The notes beneath the pieces are model-generated. The model worked only from the letters and a program-made list of their open reading frames with translations. It searched no databases and had not been told where the DNA came from. The position numbers were made by a program, and so were the translations under genes. Shown here piece by piece: positions 63,490 through 64,000 of a stretch of 64,000 nucleotides of DNA. This DNA is from Gabonibacter massiliensis. Its GTDB lineage: Bacteria > Bacteroidota > Bacteroidia > Bacteroidales > Marinifilaceae. Each line of letters opens with the position of its first letter. Position 1 is the first letter of the stretch. The stretch is taken from positions 248,001 through 312,000 of the forward strand of contig LN913011.1 of NCBI GenBank assembly GCA_001487125.1, written 5' to 3'.

Positions 63490-63497
63490 TATATTTG
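63490..63497 (+). promoter_or_regulatory. Promoter -7 box upstream of the long hairpin and LRR gene
   Basis: TATATTTG matches TAnnTTTG. It would transcribe the 125-base hairpin at 63556 and then the LRR gene at 63740. Confidence 0.5.
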
Positions 63498-63555
63498 TAC
63501 AGTAGAAATACAAATGAATAAAGACATATTGACGTTTTAGTTTAACGCTAAAGTC

Positions 63556-63680
63556 TCCTTTCCCAAATAACAGCGACTTTTGAGAATCACGGAGAACTTT
63601 GCGGAAGGCTCGACGTATGCAGATACGTGAGCCTCCGTTTTGTTCCGTGATGGGGTCCGTCGCTGTTCCCTGGGAAAGGA
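63556..63680 (+). ncRNA. Long interrupted hairpin before the LRR gene
   Basis: Five nested stems lie along one axis: TCCTTTCCCA/TGGGAAAGGA, AACAGCGAC/GTCGCTGTT, ATCACGGA/TCCGTGAT, CGGA-GGCTC/GAGCCTCCG and ACGTAT/ATACGT with a GCAG loop. About 42 of 125 bases per side pair. It lies between a promoter and the LRR gene, so it may be a leader element or an sRNA; a MITE-like palindrome is the alternative. No reading frame here is credible. Confidence 0.55.
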
Positions 63681-63739
63681 CAATTCGGGGTGCTCACTCT
63701 TTCTTTTTGTAGTTGTGTCCCCACAAAACACTGATTAGT

Positions 63740-64000
63740 ATGGATGGACCAGATTACACGAAGGACTTACCGAAAGAATTAAAGGGATTTTGTTATGTAT
63801 GTATGAAGATCATGACCGAGCAGAATGGAAAGGTCCGGATGGGTATTGAAGCGACAAAGTTTTCGGTGATGTGGGGAGACGGAACGGATGACGGCAGGTG
63901 TCACCATGTTTATCAAAATGAGGGGATGTATGAAGTGGTGTTGATTGGGAGGAATTTGCGGAGGTTGGATATATCGGCATGCAGTGTGACGGATGCGGAT
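63740..64000 (+). CDS. Leucine-rich-repeat surface protein, N-terminal part (cut by window end)
   Basis: An open frame of 87 codons from ATG 63740 with no stop before the window ends. SVMWGDGTDDGRCHHVYQNEG is the PKD-like WGDG...YxxxGxY pattern, and VVLIGRNLRRLDISACSVTD starts a leucine-rich repeat of the BspA kind. Such proteins are usually secreted; I see no signal peptide in the first residues, so the start may be further out or the protein may be exported differently. Only the N-terminal part is visible. Confidence 0.7.
   Translation, partial: MDGPDYTKDLPKELKGFCYVCMKIMTEQNGKVRMGIEATKFSVMWGDGTDDGRCHHVYQNEGMYEVVLIGRNLRRLDISACSVTDAD

Noticed and set aside
63537-63731. Leftward 64-codon frame
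   Set aside because: It covers the long hairpin and has no start signal or family match.

Overview
The window looks like chromosome from a Bacteroidales anaerobe, most likely the Odoribacter/Butyricimonas group; that placement is inferred from gene content, not from a marker comparison. Supporting signs are recurring Bacteroidota-type promoter -7 boxes (TAnnTTTG), a Bacteroidota-type omega/Rpb6 subunit, a TonB-free envelope gene set (LptD, BamD, MCE/MlaD, DUF5723-like), a fused OlsF-type aminolipid synthase and an Mpi-like serine invertase. Most genes are housekeeping. The last ~6 kb, after a tRNA-Lys gene, is an accessory island.

Region 1 (0.2-10.7 kb) is hydrogen metabolism. After a REC-HisKA-HATPase hybrid protein, leftward genes encode a HydABC-type electron-bifurcating [FeFe] hydrogenase with an extra [2Fe-2S] protein and a HATPase. 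Next come a lone receiver protein and a second leftward operon: DRTGG protein, RsbW-like HATPase, sensory-type [FeFe] hydrogenase (HydS), second DRTGG protein and PHP phosphoesterase. The radical SAM maturase HydE lies 20 kb away at 31.4 kb; HydF and HydG are not in the window. Between the two hydrogenase operons a perfect 14-bp inverted repeat flanks 115 bp and has the form of an invertible promoter facing the receiver gene. An Mpi-like invertase gene at 44.7 kb carries a related half-site just upstream.

Region 2 (10.7-57.6 kb) is core chromosome: a metallopeptidase-like beta-barrel protein, an enlarged LigA, ClpC, a secreted gluzincin-type peptidase, MiaA, XerD, AroQ, pyruvate kinase, RecF, DciA-like DUF721, an OlsF-like aminolipid synthase, LysE exporter, HydE, a three-gene exported-protein cluster, an alpha-oxoamine synthase, BamD-omega-CoaBC, PyrB-PyrI with a probable attenuator and leader peptide, HU, the invertase, P5C dehydrogenase, ABC-F, RlmB, LptD, amidase, MlaD, DnaA and a YigZ/IMPACT protein.

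Region 3 (57.7-64 kb) starts with tRNA-Lys(UUU) and continues with an AT-rich/GC-rich mosaic: a 45-codon smalltalk-like mini-gene and its neighbour, a ~1-kb G-rich ORF-free stretch full of long hairpins that pair best as + strand RNA, a Septu-type PtuA/PtuB defence pair, a SymE-like toxin gene behind a promoter and a closed ~130-nt RNA fold, a second long 125-nt hairpin, and the start of a leucine-rich-repeat surface protein cut by the window edge. The 1-kb structured locus and the invertible promoter in the hydrogenase cluster are the best candidates for undescribed biology.
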